Shown here: piece by piece, positions 21,105 through 33,874 of the stretch
Position numbering within the stretch: the stretch's first letter is position 1
Layout: every line of letters begins with the position of its first letter
Assembly (NCBI GenBank): GCA_904066235.2
Contig: CAJFCV020000006.1
Span: forward strand, 3,038,001 to 3,102,000
Direction: 5' to 3'
Length of the DNA: 64,000 bases
From: Bursaphelenchus xylophilus
Taxonomy: Eukaryota; Nematoda; Chromadorea; Rhabditida; Aphelenchoididae
Notes under the pieces: model-generated
Databases searched by the model: none
Told to the model about the DNA's origin: nothing
What the model saw: only the letters and a program-made list of their open reading frames with translations
Position numbers and translations under genes: made by a program

Positions 21105-23504
21105 TTATTTCCAGCTACTAGTAAGTTGCTCAAAATATATTTTTGTCTCCTCTTCGTTGTCGTACTTTTCGATTGTCTCCGGCTCAACTTCGGTGATCAG
21201 CACCTTCTTCGGGAAAAGGCAGGATATATCGTCCAAGAAGGCTTTGCGCAGCGGCTTCAGGTTCCAAATCATGTAGCCGCTCGAGTAGACGTTGTAGACG
21301 TCGATCATCACGTATTCGAACTGAAAAATGATGGAAGTAGAATAAAACATGTATGGGAATTGCTATGAAAAATTTTTCTTTTTTTTCACTTTTCAGCCAG
21401 CGCCTTACCGTAACAAGGGCCTGATAGTAAATATCGTTCTCGTCCATGGCTCCCAGATAGAATGATATCGTTATGATTGTCAGCACACAAAATCCCACGA
21501 TTACGACTGTTCTGTACGCAATGATCACCGGCCTCACGGCTTTGATGACATTTGTAATCTCTTTGATTGTGAATGACTCACTAAGCGAACTTCCACAATA
21601 TTTTATTCTTTTCGCTTGCTTGTTTAGGTAGTGGAATGTCTGAAAATGGAAATTATTTGTGGAATCTTTTTTATAAATGATACAAATTATTGCAAAATTA
21701 AAAATAAAAGTTGGTTTTCTCTATACAGTGAGGGACCTGATCCATTGGCAAAAAACGTATAATTTTGCATCCGGGAAGTTCCAAAAATGTGGCAAAATAC
21801 TTCCCACTACAATAAAAAATAACTCTGTTTTGAAATGCGCGCCCTTTTTCCTCACAAAAAGAGCGGGCGCGCTTTTTGAAATCGGAGTTTTTTCACTTGG
21901 AGAGGGAGGTATTTTGCTGCATTTTTGATATTACGGATCCAAAATGGTACGTTTTTTGCCAATGGATCGGGTCCCCCACTATACATGTTAGCAGGCATAG
22001 CAACGTCAAGCCGGGAAAGACTTCTATCGCGCCGGGCCGAAGAAAATTTGAAGCATGCCGGGCCATGCCGACCCTCCCGGTCCGCGAACTGGGCTGCGAG
22101 TCTTGGTCCGGCTCAAAATCCATGTCTATGTCTCATTAACAATTTCTGAAGACTAAACCTACATAATATCCATAGACCCATCCAACGAGCGCAATAACAT
22201 GAGCTCCAACCAACGTAAAAAAGCTTCCATCCATGATAAATGCCCGATGGAAAACACGATCCACATTTTCATGCGAAAGCAGTACCACGCATATTGCTTT
22301 GACTGTGACGATCATCCACACGGTCACTACCATGCCCGCGAAAACCTTTAGTGTTGTCTTATCTTGACTGTGTTCGTACGTTGCCCTCAATTTGTAGGCC
22401 ATTCGTCGCTCCAGGCCTATGATCAAGTATTTGGCGTCGAAAGTGTAGGTGCAAATGTGTTGGAAGTAGGCGGCGGTGTACATAACTACTGCGGCGATGC
22501 AATTCCCAGCTTCAATACTGTATACCTCCTCGGGGACGAGGACGTAGATCGGTCGGAAGAGGGCGGTGCCGGTGACGATCAGGTTCATGGAGATCTGAGA
22601 AGGGAAAGTAAGATGAATTGGACAACAGATTTTTACTTTTTGTCAGTCTGTCGGGAAAATAATGAGCACGATGTCGCTGCATCAGTCGCGTCGCTAAAGT
22701 CAAAGAAACTCGATTTTATCGCGACACAATTTATTTTTTTTGCAGCGATGCAATTTTCGCTGTGAGAGAGTGCTCATTATTTTCCCGACAGAGTAATAGC
22801 ATCAATTCGGTAATAAATAGCAAAGGTTAAACCGAAAATTTTATGCTCTTCGAGAAACATATGACTAAAATTTGGCGTGCGTTTTGCAGAAACTGCTGAG
22901 ATTTCTAAGCTACAAGTGCAAGAAATTCATCACTTCTTTGAAATCTGTGGCATGAAAACCACTTCTTTTTTCAAAAAATCCCTCGCAAACCCTATAAAGT
23001 TTATGCTCATTTGGACCTTGCTTTAAAAATAGGTTGTAAAAACATCTCTTCTTATTAAAACCTCCGTTTTTATCCTTTTACATACACTACAAATCTTCCT
23101 GCCGTTCGCAGATTTTGGCAGCATCTCCAAACAAGGCGCAACAACAAAGCCAAACATACCATCACAATCCGGAAATTCGTACTGTAAGTTCCGACATGCA
23201 TGAATCGCATGGCCGAGTAGAAGTTGCAGCACATGCAAAAGATGCTGGCGCACATCTCCAGGTACGGGCCGTATTCGGCGAACGTGCTGGAGAGGGCAAA
23301 GATGAGCATGACACAAGTGTCGTCCTCCTCGTAGCCGAGGAGTGCCAGCGGACCCGCTTTGTTTAGGCTGTAATTTACCATCGTGTGTGGCGCAATCTTG
23401 CCGGATTCGAGAGCAAAACGCAAGGTTGAATTGGTGAGGGAGGTGACAATTATGTCATATTGGTGATTGTCAATTTCCGGAGGATGCCAGTGGTTATGCC
23501 ATAC
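21105..23504 (-). CDS. G1: nematode serpentine 7TM chemoreceptor-like protein (Sre-like), 5' incomplete
   Basis: Exons on minus: 23504-23160, 22594-22163, 21639-21409, 21320-21105 (TAA); 407 residues plus an unresolved first exon, since 23504 follows TTTCAG in phase. Topology: extracellular N-terminus with N-glycosylation sites (NST), TM1 (MCASIFCMCCNFYSAMRF), TM2 (NLIVTGTALFRPIYVLVPEE), TM3 ending in the Glu-Arg motif and cytoplasmic RATYE (IIGLERRMAYKLRATYEHS), TM4, TM5 (VIALVGWVYGYYV), loop with ESFTIKEITNVIKAVRPVI, TM6, TM7 (DVYNVYSSGYMIWNLKPLRK). The ER...A...YE signature after TM3 fits the Sre class of nematode chemoreceptors; class assignment is inference. The cytoplasmic tail carries the motif shared by G1-G5 (EVEPETIEKY ... 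IYFEQLTSSWK, at the extreme C-terminus). An M1 MITE lies in the intron between the first and second listed exons, and an M2 MITE in the intron after the 432-nt exon. Confidence 0.85.
21726..21980. mobile_element. M2 MITE in a G1 intron
   Basis: TA then CAGTGAGGGACCTGATCCA on the left; TGGATCGGGTCCCCCACT then ATA on the right. Palindromic arms with the GCATCCGGGAAGT core. Confidence 0.85.
22644..22793. mobile_element. M1 MITE (GAGCAC subtype) in a G1 intron
   Basis: CAGTCTGTCGGGAAAATAATGAGCAC on the left, GTGCTCATTATTTTCCCGACAGAG on the right. Confidence 0.85.
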
Positions 23505-26500
23505 CTGAAAGAGAAAGGAAAATTTAACCGAGCGGAGGTTGAAAAGAGCGATTTTGATTGGCGTTGCCGTCTTTAGAAAAGGAAAAAAGAAAAGCTAAAT
23601 GAAAAAGATACACTTCTTTGCCTTATGACGTAATTTTATTTAATTTTCAGTCTAAATCTAAAGAACAAATGTTGCTGAAACTTTCATGCCAAAAAAAATG
23701 ACCATTTGCGAAGTTGCTAACAGAAAAATGAGTTGTTTTTGCAAAACGCAAGCTAGAATTTGCATATTCGTCACAAGGCACGTAAACCCACACCCTTAGC
23801 ACTTGCTAACAAAAGATTTGTACATATATTTCTTTAGAGAAAAAATAGTTTTTTCCACTGCAGAAACTACATATTTTTTGGTCCCGCAGCGAAAACACCC
23901 CTTATTTGGGAGTAATAAAGGATTCGGAATTTAAATTCAAACGCCCTAAAAGTGCAAGCAGTACATTACAAGTATTAAACTTTATAGATTAAATGTAAAA
24001 AATGGAATGGCTAAAAAGTCGTATGACACAAAAACTTCGGCACAACTTGTACTTATATGTAATCAAGTTTCAAAGCCAAAAGTATGAAACAGACATAAAT
24101 AAGGGTTAATGAAGTCTCAGTTGTTTGATTTCATTTGAAGCAAATGCAATTATTTGGAAGTTGCGAGCAAATGGAAATTTTCTAGTGTTACGTTTACATA
24201 TGTAGACAATGTAAAGCGCTCTGTTGTTGATGTGAGGTCTTTATTTTACAGCAAACAGAAAAGTTCACTCTGGTTACTTCCTTTGAGTTACGTGGATGAC
24301 CAGACTACGATTTTTTACTGGTTAGCGGCGGTTAGAGATTGCCACGGCAAACATTTCGATCACATTTCCGGCTCTCGGCTTGGAGCCGCTTAGAGCCGGA
24401 GCCAACGGCCGGCTCCGGAGCCGTGTCATTCTCTGGCGGCGGTTAGGGAAAGAATGGTGTATGGTAAGAGAGAGAAAATCGTGTCGGTCTAATTTTTTAG
24501 CAAAGATATTTCTCACAATCAAATACCCCTGCTGCCCCTGTTAAGTGCGAGCTAACATTTTTAGGAATTGATGTGTGGTCTATGCTCGGTGTGCGTGCAA
24601 AATTTAGAGAAAATCTGAGCATCAGAGTGCTTGTTTTGGTATTTCTCTCACCTTTGCCTGAAGTTCTATTCTCATCCAAGACAAAATTCAAGATTCGCTC
24701 CCAAATTGGTGTACAATTTTTTTTTTACAAAAAAACAAGTTTCTTATAAGGCTTGACAAACTGCCAAACTGTGTAAACCAAGGTAGGCACAATGTTTTGT
24801 TCGCTACAAAAGTAACTATAATAGAAAATTTGAGAATACAATCTTCACGATGACTCTACAAGTCCTAGGAAAGCCAGTTGTAAAAATCCGCTTTCTCGAA
24901 ATTCAAAGGAATTGTCGTGAGGTGATTATTTACAAAACTTGTTTTTGCAAATATCCCGAAAACTTTGCAAGTCAAACAAGTTGTAAAATAAAAGAAAAGT
25001 AATGCACATTATTTACATGTGAACATAACGTGCTCAAACAGCGTTAGAGTCGTTAAACCTTGGTCTGTAGGTGTTCACATCAACCCGCCCCAACACTGAA
25101 TATGACATTTCCATGACATTTGCGGGATATTCATGTCTTCTCGGGTTGGAATACGGGTTGTTAGGATTCGAAAATCGAATGGGTTTTATGATACCTGATG
25201 GATGTAAAAGTGATGTAAGCAACATACAGGGTTGTTCACTCATTCTTATTTTAGGTATTTATGCAACAATCTCTATAAAATTTACATCAGTTTGAAGCAG
25301 AGGTCCCCATTTTTTGTATACCAATGTTTCTCAGGCCTGGCTTCGAATATTTCGAAACGTGCCGAGCCAACTTTGAGGCTGGGCCGTGGTCCGGAAATGC
25401 CAAAATCCCGGCCGTGTAGCCATGTCTGACCAAATACAATGATCTCGTAAGTACAGAGTTGTGACCAGCAAAAAAAGAATTTCAAAAAAATGAATCAGGA
25501 TAGCTCATCCATGACCAAGCTCGCAATTTTTATCTGCCAAGGTTTATTTTGTCCACAACTCTTTCAAAATGGCCATTGGGTCCAATCTTTGATGTTGGGT
25601 CCTCTTACCGTCTTTGCAGACCGCGTTGAAAATTTAGAAAGAACGCTGAGCGTAACACACAATAAAGTAAATTTCATTGAAAAAATCGCCAAATCCGTTC
25701 GAGAAACTTTCCTCATTTTACATGCTCTCTCGCCGGCAAAGGTCGTTGAACACCTCTGCTACGTATACGCGAGCAAAAATCTTTATGAAAATCAATGTTT
25801 GACCAATGTAAATCACTGACACAAACTTTAGAGAAGAACTGAGAATCCTCATTAAATTTTTCTCGTTTTAAAAGGTACGAATTGCCCCCGCTTCCAGCTA
25901 TAGGAAGCTCTACTTTACCCCCACCTTTACCAACCTTTCACCCAAATAAAATGGGTTTTATAGCGCTGGAACTGCCTCGTTAGATTTATGTTATAATAAT
26001 TAAGCCTCGAAATTTACGGTCTACATATACGTAGGTTGAAGAGTTTACATACTTACGAATGTCGACTTTAATAGTCTTTAATAGTAGGATGAGAAATGTT
26101 GGTCAGCCTGTTGTTTGCAGAAGTAGTACTTTTCAGTGTCAAGCCTGCAAATATATTTGATAAATCTACAGTGAAGGACCTGATCCAATGTCAAAAGAAA
26201 CGTGTCATTTTGCATCCGGGGAGTATCAAAAAATGTAGCAAAATGCCTCCCCTAAAAATGAAAACCTTCGTTTTGAAGGGCGCGCCGACAAACAAAGCGG
26301 GCGCGCTTTTGAAACCGGAATTTTTTCACTTGGAGAGGGAGGTATTTTGCTACATTTCGTGATACTTCCCGGATGCAAAATGATACGTTTTTTGCCACTG
26401 GATCAGGTCCCTCATTGTAGTTGGGAGGCGACAAATCTTTAAATAAGAAATATGACAGTGGTACTCGGAAAAGTCACTGGAGTGATTTGATTTTTGACAT

Positions 26501-28431
26501 TCGCAATGTGCAGAAAAATTAGGATGCGAGCGACAGTCCAAAAAATCCTTTTTCACAGTGCAAAAAACAAGAAATTGCGCTGTGCAAAGTGAAATTTTGT
26601 TTTCTGACAATGCAAAATCGCTTCGACGCAAGCTTTTTTTCCATTGCGCCGTCGCGAAATTTGAGACAATTGCATCGTGTAAAAATTGTTCAAAAAAGAT
26701 CGTGTCGTCCGAAGAAATCGAAAACCACACTGCAAATATCCACGTACCTTATGAAAATGCTGATAGTGTCGCCGGCAATTGACAAAACCTTACGATTAGT
26801 TGTAATTTCCACTAGTATTAACTGCTTTGATGAGAAAAAACGGCCGGCCAATTAGTGCTAAATAGCCGACTAGAATCAAGTAGACTGTACAAAACCCGAA
26901 ATGATGAATAACACCGTTAAGAACGAGGTGGCAAAGTCTATGGGATAATCCGATAGAAGCTCGCTAATACCGTAATTGCCGGCAAAACAAAGGTGTGGAA
27001 AATTCAGGGATTATTTGTTGCAACATCGTCATCTTTTTTCTCAATTTTGGACTTCAAAAAATCAGAGTCTGAAGTAAGAAAAAAACGTCATTTTCGACAT
27101 CAAAAATAGTTCTAAAGATCACACCAAAGAGACTCCCCAAATTAGTCACAACTCATTCAAGGTGTGAAAAATGTCGGAAAGTACGTGTCACCGAGCAAAA
27201 AGCGTAATTAACCCATCGCAAAGCTCTCTTCTTTGGCCCCTATTCACTGCTTGATGCATGCCAAACAGAGTAATCCCGAATTTTATCGACTTCTGAAACC
27301 CATTAGGATTTCTTATCGTCTAATGAATGTATCGGAAAGGCATTCGGACCAAGGAGAATTCAGATTTTAGGGTGGCCAATTTGGTGTGGAATTTGTTCGA
27401 GGATGGAGATCATATCGGCTCAAATTTGAGGGAGGAATGGGAAAAATGAATGCACTTTGGTGTTGAAAGGAGATTACAGGTGAAACATCGGGTTGTCTAG
27501 GACTATAGTATTTATTATAAAGAAGTCCAAAATGAGATCACACTGACCGAGTTTGATATTACAAACAGCCGTCGTGGTAAAAAATGTCTCAATTAGAAGG
27601 ACGGCCTGCGATGGGGTCAGACATTGAACCCATAATTGGCCAGACTGTGAAGCCGCAAGTCCGCTTCCACTCCGAATTCACCTGCTTGATTTGAATGTCC
27701 GAGCATTCGGCTCTCTAGATACTAGACCCTTCGTAAGGTTGCTGGAGTGATTCCTTAAAACGAACAAAAAAAATGTTTCTTTCAACTTGCATAAACAGTG
27801 CAAAGTGAAAGTTTGTCTTTATCACAGTGTATGTCGCCGAAATCACTCCAGGGACTTTATGAAACCCCTAGTATCCATATCGGAGATTGGTCTCACTGTA
27901 CAGCACACGATTACATGAAGCCTTGGTATGTTGCATCACAACAAGATAGAGGTCTCCTGCCTCTTTTCGGCGATTCGTTCGCCCAGTGCCTTCGTCTGTT
28001 CTTGATCTTGAGCTTACAGATACCATTATTGTTCAGATTTATGTAGGTTTGGCAAGTAAACTTCATCAACCATATGTTTATGAAGAGCCGGTTCAAATTT
28101 CCAGGATTGGAAATACGGCAATGAACCCTGTCCAAAGCGTAAGACAGGTTGAAGACGATGATGATGGGCTTCGTACCTTGATATTCAATTTCCTCGGTAA
28201 TCACACTGCTTCTAAGTAATTATGAGACTTACTACTGCCTGATTAGACAATAGGAACCTTTATGTGGCGTCTGTAAAACTTCATCTTCTTCTGGCTTCCG
28301 TAATAGCACGTTACATACAAAAATTACAAATCTTCCTTTTTATTTATTTTGATGACAATTTCTCCCTTTCTCGAAGATCTTCAAATTCGTAGAACAACCT
28401 CCAAACGTGTCCTTTTAAATTCATTTCGAAC
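23505..28431. other. G1/IR-C intergenic, head-to-head
   Basis: About 4.9 kb between divergent genes, holding the missing 5' exon of G1 and any upstream exon of IR-C. Features seen: a GC-rich GAGCCGGAGCC palindromic patch at about 24370-24425, M3-like debris at about 25620-25850, one M2 MITE at 26169-26417 and otherwise AT-rich DNA. Open frames on both strands at about 27800-28220 have protein-like composition (one ends DDDDGLRTLIFNFLGNHTAS) but cannot be tied to a family. Confidence 0.5.
26169..26417. mobile_element. M2 MITE
   Basis: CAGTGAAGGACCTGATCCA on the left, TGGATCAGGTCCCTCATTG on the right, both next to TA. The inner arm includes GCGGGCGCGCTTTT and its inverse. Confidence 0.85.
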
Positions 28432-31084
28432 ATGGCTCCTGAAACCCAATACCTTCATTGGTTGGAATTCCTTTGTCTGCGAATGGGCCCTATAGTTTTT
28501 GGGCTCATGAATCAGACGGACGAACTTCCGACTTTACGGGTGCTGTTCAGAAGGCAAGGCCCCGATATCCTACCGTGCGCGCATATCCAGAATGGAAGAC
28601 TGAGGGAGCACTGTATGTATCCGGGACTCATGGTCGAGGTAAGCAGCGCCGTATATCTAAAAAAATCCCTTTAAAATTTTGACCGATCTCTAACGAGTGT
28701 TTCCAGATTTTTGGGATTCTCTCCCGCGCTATGAACGTTTACATTGATTTCACAATGGACACAAACAATTCCTACTACGACTCTTTATGCGACATGTTGG
28801 ACTCTAAAGGCTATGACGTCTTTGGTCTGTCGGTTAGGTCCACTGCAAAACGACAGGAAGAATGCGATGTCTCGGCGGAAATATTCTCTGTAAGCAAATA
28901 TTTTTCTAATAGTCAACAACGAAACTACATAGTTTGAACGATCTTTGGTGGACTCTCTATAACATAAGAAACGTACTCCATGTGCGACGCTCAGAATTTC
29001 ATGAATTTCCAATCCAAAATTTTTGGTCGCAATTTGAAAAAAATGTGACAATTTTTTGCCAAATTTTGGTGTTGAAAGTTTCATGCATTTGTCTACAGTA
29101 AACGACAATATATGTAAAAAAAAATAATGTTTTTCAAACGAAGCTAGCAAAGATGTGGCCAAAAAATTTTTCTCTCTGACCGCTCTCCGCGTTTTGCGTA
29201 CTCTAGGCGACAAAAATCGTTCAATATCTCGGTTGCCCCTGCAAAGCACGAGCTAAAACTTTCCGGAATTGATATGTGACACATGACAAAAATTTGTACG
29301 AATTTTTTAAAAATCTGAGCGTTGCACTTTGGAGTTCCATATCACTTGTTTGATGACCTTTCTAAAACGCAAAATTTATGGTTTTGAATTTAGATGAGAC
29401 CATATTTGTATGTCCGAAGCATCGATCCGGTAACACATTCCTGGTGGAACATATTGCTGATTTATGACACCAAAACTTGGATTTGTATCATTATCTTTCT
29501 GTTTATCGAAGGACTTTTTGCGTATGTGGCGTTGAAATTGGAAAGAGCAATCAGAATTCAGAATGATCTGACCTTTGGGCAGGTAAGAAGGGCTTAATCT
29601 GGGTCCAAAATTTTTTCCAAATTCTCAACACGGTAAAATTTAAGGTTATCTGGCAGATGATTCGAATCCAGCTCTTCCAATCGGACGAGCTCAACTTCAA
29701 GCTCACGGCGGGCATGTTTTCCGTCTCTGTGTTCGCCCTCCTCCAGAGTACCATCATCTTCGGCATGTACTCCTCGCTCTGTTTGTCCTCGCTCATGAAA
29801 GACAATGGGAAATCGTATCTGCGGAGCGAAGAATACGTCTACCGACAATTGGCGACAGGAAAACGGAAGCTCGTGTCGTATGGGCCGCTGGAAGCCTTTA
29901 GGGAATCAATCTTGGAGAGGAAAGAGCAAACCTACAGAGAGCTGCAGCTGCTATTGCAGAATGACAGTTTTGAGGCGCATGATACAGAGAGCGGTGAGTT
30001 GGCTTCGAATGGAGCAACCAGCCTGGACTGTCAGCCCAGTCCCTCAAAAGTTGGCTCGGCAGGTTGATAAAAGGGATCGTACCAGCCCAATCAGAGCCCT
30101 GGTTTGCTGCCAAAGATATCGGCTGGCCCTGAGCCCTATAGAAAAATGCTTCCATTCATTAAATTTCAATTTGGCAACGAATTATTGGCCGATCTTTACT
30201 TTTCAACAAAAATTTTGAACGAATCAGAAAATTCCGTCTATTAAGACCGAGATTTTTTATGACAGTTGATATAATAGTTGGCAAGTCAGCCAAGATTTTT
30301 TTTGCTCTCTGGCTGCTCTCCGCTTTTCGCAAACTCTCTCGGCCTCAAAGGTCGTTCAATATCTTGGCTGTCCCTGCAAAACTCAAGCTAAAATTTTCTG
30401 GAATTGATATGTAGTCTATGCCCTGTGTGTGTAAAAAAATTAGCAGAAATATGCGCGCCACGATTCAAACACTTCCCTTGTAAATTTCATTGCTTTGAGC
30501 TAAAGCTCGGCTCTATGCCCGTTTTTCAAATCTTCTAAAGCCCGGCCCTGTAGACCTGTCTGGTCGGCTTATTATAAGCACATAAAATGTCGTCTACAAT
30601 TGTCCTTTCAGGTGTAATTGAGTCCTACAGTCAGCAGCAAAACTTTCTCTACGACTACTCCTCTTCGGAGCTGGCGAATCAAGTGATGACCTATTGCGAC
30701 TCACTCGTTACGGATATCATATTTCCCACAACATCGCGGCATCTTCTACTGCCAAAGAACAGCCCATGGACGGCAAAATTAAACAGAGCGATAGTTGAAA
30801 ATTACGCCCGATTCAAGTCGATTTACAAGCGGTATAACGTTCGGCGGCGGGACGCGCTGTGTTTCCGCTACGAACCCGGGGATCCGTTGAGTAAGTAGAA
30901 CAGTGTTATACCTGATTTTACATTGTCTATTATTTGATATTCGATAAACTTCGGTTCTTTTTCAGAGCTGACTTTCTACAACGGCCTTCTGATCATCTTC
31001 GGCATCATGATTACGTTGGGCGTTGGAGTGTTAACAATCGAAATTCTTTACCGAAAATTGCGGAGTAGAGCAACTGTAAAGTAA
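28432..31084 (+). CDS. IR-C: divergent ionotropic-receptor (iGluR-like) channel
   Basis: Exons: 28432-28638, 28707-28889, 29394-29582, 29645-29993, 30612-30890, 30966-31084 (TAA); 441 residues from the first ATG (an internal ATG at 28507 aligns with the IR-A/IR-B starts). Exon sizes 189, 349 and 279 are identical to IR-A and IR-B despite strong sequence divergence. Domains: S1 (CMYPGLMVEIFGILSRAMNV; DVFGLSVRST), with an Arg five residues before the Asp of CDVS, the position of the ligand carboxylate-binding Arg in glutamate receptors; M1 (WWNILLIYDTKTWICIIIFL); pore/M3 (FGMYSSLCLSSLM); S2; M4 (FYNGLLIIFGIMITLGVGVL). Unlike its relatives it is on the plus strand, and its last intron is 75 nt with a stop. 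A signal peptide is not seen in the first exon. The AATAAA at 31083-31088 overlaps the stop. Confidence 0.87.
28970..29350. mobile_element. M3 element in IR-C intron 2
   Basis: GTACTCCATGTGCGACGCTCAG on the left; CTGAGCGTTGCACTTTGGAGTTCC on the right, with the internal GACCGCTCTCCGCGTTTTGCG block. Diverged from the 2.9-4.4 kb copies, so older. Confidence 0.8.
30180..30483. repeat. Degenerate M3 remnant in IR-C intron 4
   Basis: The interior GGCTGCTCTCCGCTTTTCGC and AAAGGTCGTTCAATATC blocks plus a worn right end (ACACTTCCCTTGTAA) are recognisable; the left TIR is lost. Confidence 0.6.
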
Positions 31085-31088
31085 TAAA
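31083..31088 (+). terminator. AATAAA overlapping the IR-C stop codon
   Basis: TAATAAA: the hexamer begins inside the stop codon, predicting a very short 3' UTR. Confidence 0.45.
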
Positions 31089-31555
31089 GATGGAATTAAT
31101 ATCTGGTCTTTCGTAAAAAATTTGTGGCATTACAAAAAATTTCCTTGTTGCCACACTGGCATAACACAATTCTAAATTCAATCATCAATTACGGCGCAGG
31201 AAATCCGTAAACATACTGGTTACAATTCAATTATCAGTTTATCGAAGTTTATTACATTATATCGTTACCTGTTTAATGCTGAGATTGTCATTACAACGTG
31301 ACAACAAGTCATTCTAAAGTCATTTTACATTAGTTTTTTATGACATATTATATATTTATTGAGTCTCGTAAAAAATTGAACCAAAGTTCCTAATTAACAC
31401 GGTCAGATGCCGGGCTCCTAATACGCTGCTCTAGACGAGCTTACTCATACTCCAACAATAGCGATAGCCACGTTTAGTATCCTCCCAAATATCACAACAC
31501 AAGTAGGCCGAGTAGATGTCCGAAATACACACAATAGCTCCCAACATCCTCTAGT

Positions 31556-32820
31556 GTGTGTAGTCGACCGCTCACTCCGCTGCTTCTTCACCATTTGTCC
31601 ACAAGCTCTGACGGCCAACCGCTTGCTCAGGCTGCGACTTCCAAACTGATCTTCCTTCCTTCAAAGATCCACTTTTCGATTGATTGCGACACATGGCATT
31701 CTGTACAATATATTGTAAGGAACCCCACAGTAGAAAATCTATATTTTCTGAAAGCCAGCTTTTTACTCTACTGCCATACCGAATTTCAGCCTTCTAGCGC
31801 AAACAACTGGTGGGATATGGAGAGAAAAAGCGAGCGCATTCCGAAAAAAATTGAAAAAGTCTCGGAGATCGGTTCTGTCTAGAGGTGGCAATCGGGCTGG
31901 GCCGGCCCGGCCCGGCCCGGCCGGGCCCGGTGATTGGGCCGGGCCGGGCCGGGCCTGAGCAGATTTGAAAAAGCCCAGGGCCGGCCTGACCGCTTCGGCC
32001 CGTCGGCCGGGCCGAGACTTTCGGCCCGGCCCGGCCCGGAAGGTGGATAAGTGAAAAAAAATTAATACTGAACCAGCAAAATAAAGCACAAATGCTTAGC
32101 AGAATTGTTGGATGGATATTAAATCAAACCTTTTTGACTTATATACTGTTTTACCACCTTTTCAAACTCTTTAAAATCACTGATTATGTATATGTAAAAT
32201 CCCACCCAAATATGCAAGGATCGGGCAAATGTTCGAATTTTTGATGATAAACTTAAAAATTTCACTGTAATTTGATTCCTTGATGTAAATGAACGCATCT
32301 ACGCAGTTTTTTGTTAAACATGTAGCCTCATAACGTCCAGATTTTTACATAGCTAACTTTCTAAGGATAAAAAAAATCGACACAATCCAACTTTTTGGCT
32401 AGGTTTTAGGTACCTGTTCGGTTGTTCCAGTCAGCCGACTAGACGTTTTAATTCCACTCATATAAACGTAAAACCCCGCTGGAAGGCATAAAAAGTTCCA
32501 GTAGAGAGTGCATAGAGTTTTATCCAACCTTTTTGCAGTAGCGGGCCAAACAGGGCCGGGCCGGGCCGGCCTGGGCTTTCACCGGGCCGGGCCGGGCCGG
32601 GCCTGAGCAAATTTGAAAAAGCCCAGGGCCGGCCTGGTCACTTCGGCCCGCGGGCCGGGCCGCAAAATTCGGCCCGGCCCGGCCCGATTGCCACCTCTAG
32701 TTCTGTCCCAAAAGTACAGAATGCCATGCAACAGAATGCGAATGACCGGCTTTCGTGGTGGGACGTATCTGTGGGTCGAGTATTGTTGCGGCGGCCGTGC
32801 CTTCAATTTCTATTGACAAT
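31556..32820 (+). pseudogene. Unrecognised coding stretch split by a hAT-type element
   Basis: A frame open from about 31556 contains a plausible GT-AG intron (GTAAGG at 31714 to TTTCAG at 31788) joining ...WHSVQYI to PSSANNWWDMERKSE. It then runs in frame to IGSV at 31879, where the hAT element inserts and introduces a stop. Taking the element and one target duplication away, the same frame resumes at 32708 (PKVQNAMQQNANDRLSWWDV). The continuity across the insertion suggests this was coding when the element landed. I recognise no family and could not define the ends, so the locus may be a pseudogene or only one exon of a gene. Confidence 0.4.
31880..32699. mobile_element. hAT-like non-autonomous element, copy 1 (820 bp)
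   Basis: Terminal TAGAGGTGGCAATCGGGC and its inverse GCCCGATTGCCACCTCTA, flanked by a perfect 8-bp duplication GTTCTGTC (31872-31879 and 32700-32707), diagnostic of hAT transposition. Subterminal regions are runs of GGGCCGGGCC; the AT-rich centre matches copy 2. No transposase is encoded; a minus-strand Gly/Pro/Arg-rich frame is a composition artefact. Confidence 0.92.
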
Positions 32821-33874
32821 TTTATGTGAAACACATGAAAAAAGATCTCTCGCCCACTCTGGAGCTTTGTCCAAACAAACTTTCACAATTGTCAAAAGAA
32901 ATAAAATATGCAATAACTCTGAGAAATATATTTTTCTATCAAAAGTCTCCCACAAGAAATTCTTTTGTAACAGTTCGCCTGATTTTAATCGATGCAAAGT
33001 GGGCGGATCGTCTTAAAAGAGCCAGTAAAAACGTCGGATCGCCGTGCAGAGTCATACTCTTCCACTTGTTGCCCAAAAAATAAAGCTGGCAGGTGAAAAG
33101 CCATAGCATTAATTTTTTTTTTTTTTTTTTTTTAATTTGCCAAATTAGGCCGCCGAAACAATTCTTTTTGCCTGCTCTGCCATGTCTATGTACTGCATAA
33201 TGAATTTTTCTCATCCGACTTATTTGACTTGTACGTCAGTCATTTTTTTTTATTTTACGAACTTTCATACTACTGAAAGTACAACTTTTGAATGTGTGCT
33301 TGTGTCGCTAACCTAGCGTTGCAAAAAGTTTTCAAAGAAAAGTCTAGTAATTTTTTAAGAACACCTTCTCAACGGATGAAAATTTTGGGTTCAATTGACG
33401 GATTAGGATTTTCGTTTTTCGTCTGGCCGGCTCTCCGCATTCTGTGTATTTTCTCGCGGATAGGGTCAATAAATATCAGCCATCGGGAAAATGAAGATTA
33501 TTGGTCACATGCAAAATTTTGCCTAGTCAAAGCTTCAAGCCGCGGCAAAAGCGCATTACTCCCTCGATAGACCGATAAATTGGCTGCTGCGGTAAAGCGC
33601 ACTGAAAGTGCACGAGCTAGATTTTTATAGTATTGTATATTGGACCCTACAAGCAATATAGGAGATACTGAATGAGAAATAAAGACACTGTTTGAGGGGT
33701 TTACCTTACTATCTCTTCCGGAAAACCGCCGGACTGAAATCGACGACCCGCACTGAAAACCAAAGGTAACTTCAAGAGTTAATATTAGGGCGGTCCCGAA
33801 GATATCAGCAGGCCATTTTAAACGTATATAAAAATAAATTCCATATGCCTCAAAACTATGTTCTTTCACCCAAA

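Noticed and set aside
27798..28219. Overlapping frames upstream of IR-C as 5' exons of that gene
   Set aside because: No in-phase donor could be joined to the IR-C first exon, and no resemblance to the IR-A or IR-B 5' regions was seen; left as unassigned.
31763..32089. Minus-strand Gly/Pro/Arg-rich frame resembling a collagen
   Set aside because: It is translation of the GGGCCGGGCC array of the hAT element and ends at the element; no Gly-X-Y periodicity beyond that.
31880..32699. GC-rich blocks considered as CpG-island-like promoters
   Set aside because: They are exact subterminal parts of the hAT element, recur at 50.7-51.5 kb and do not precede a supported gene.
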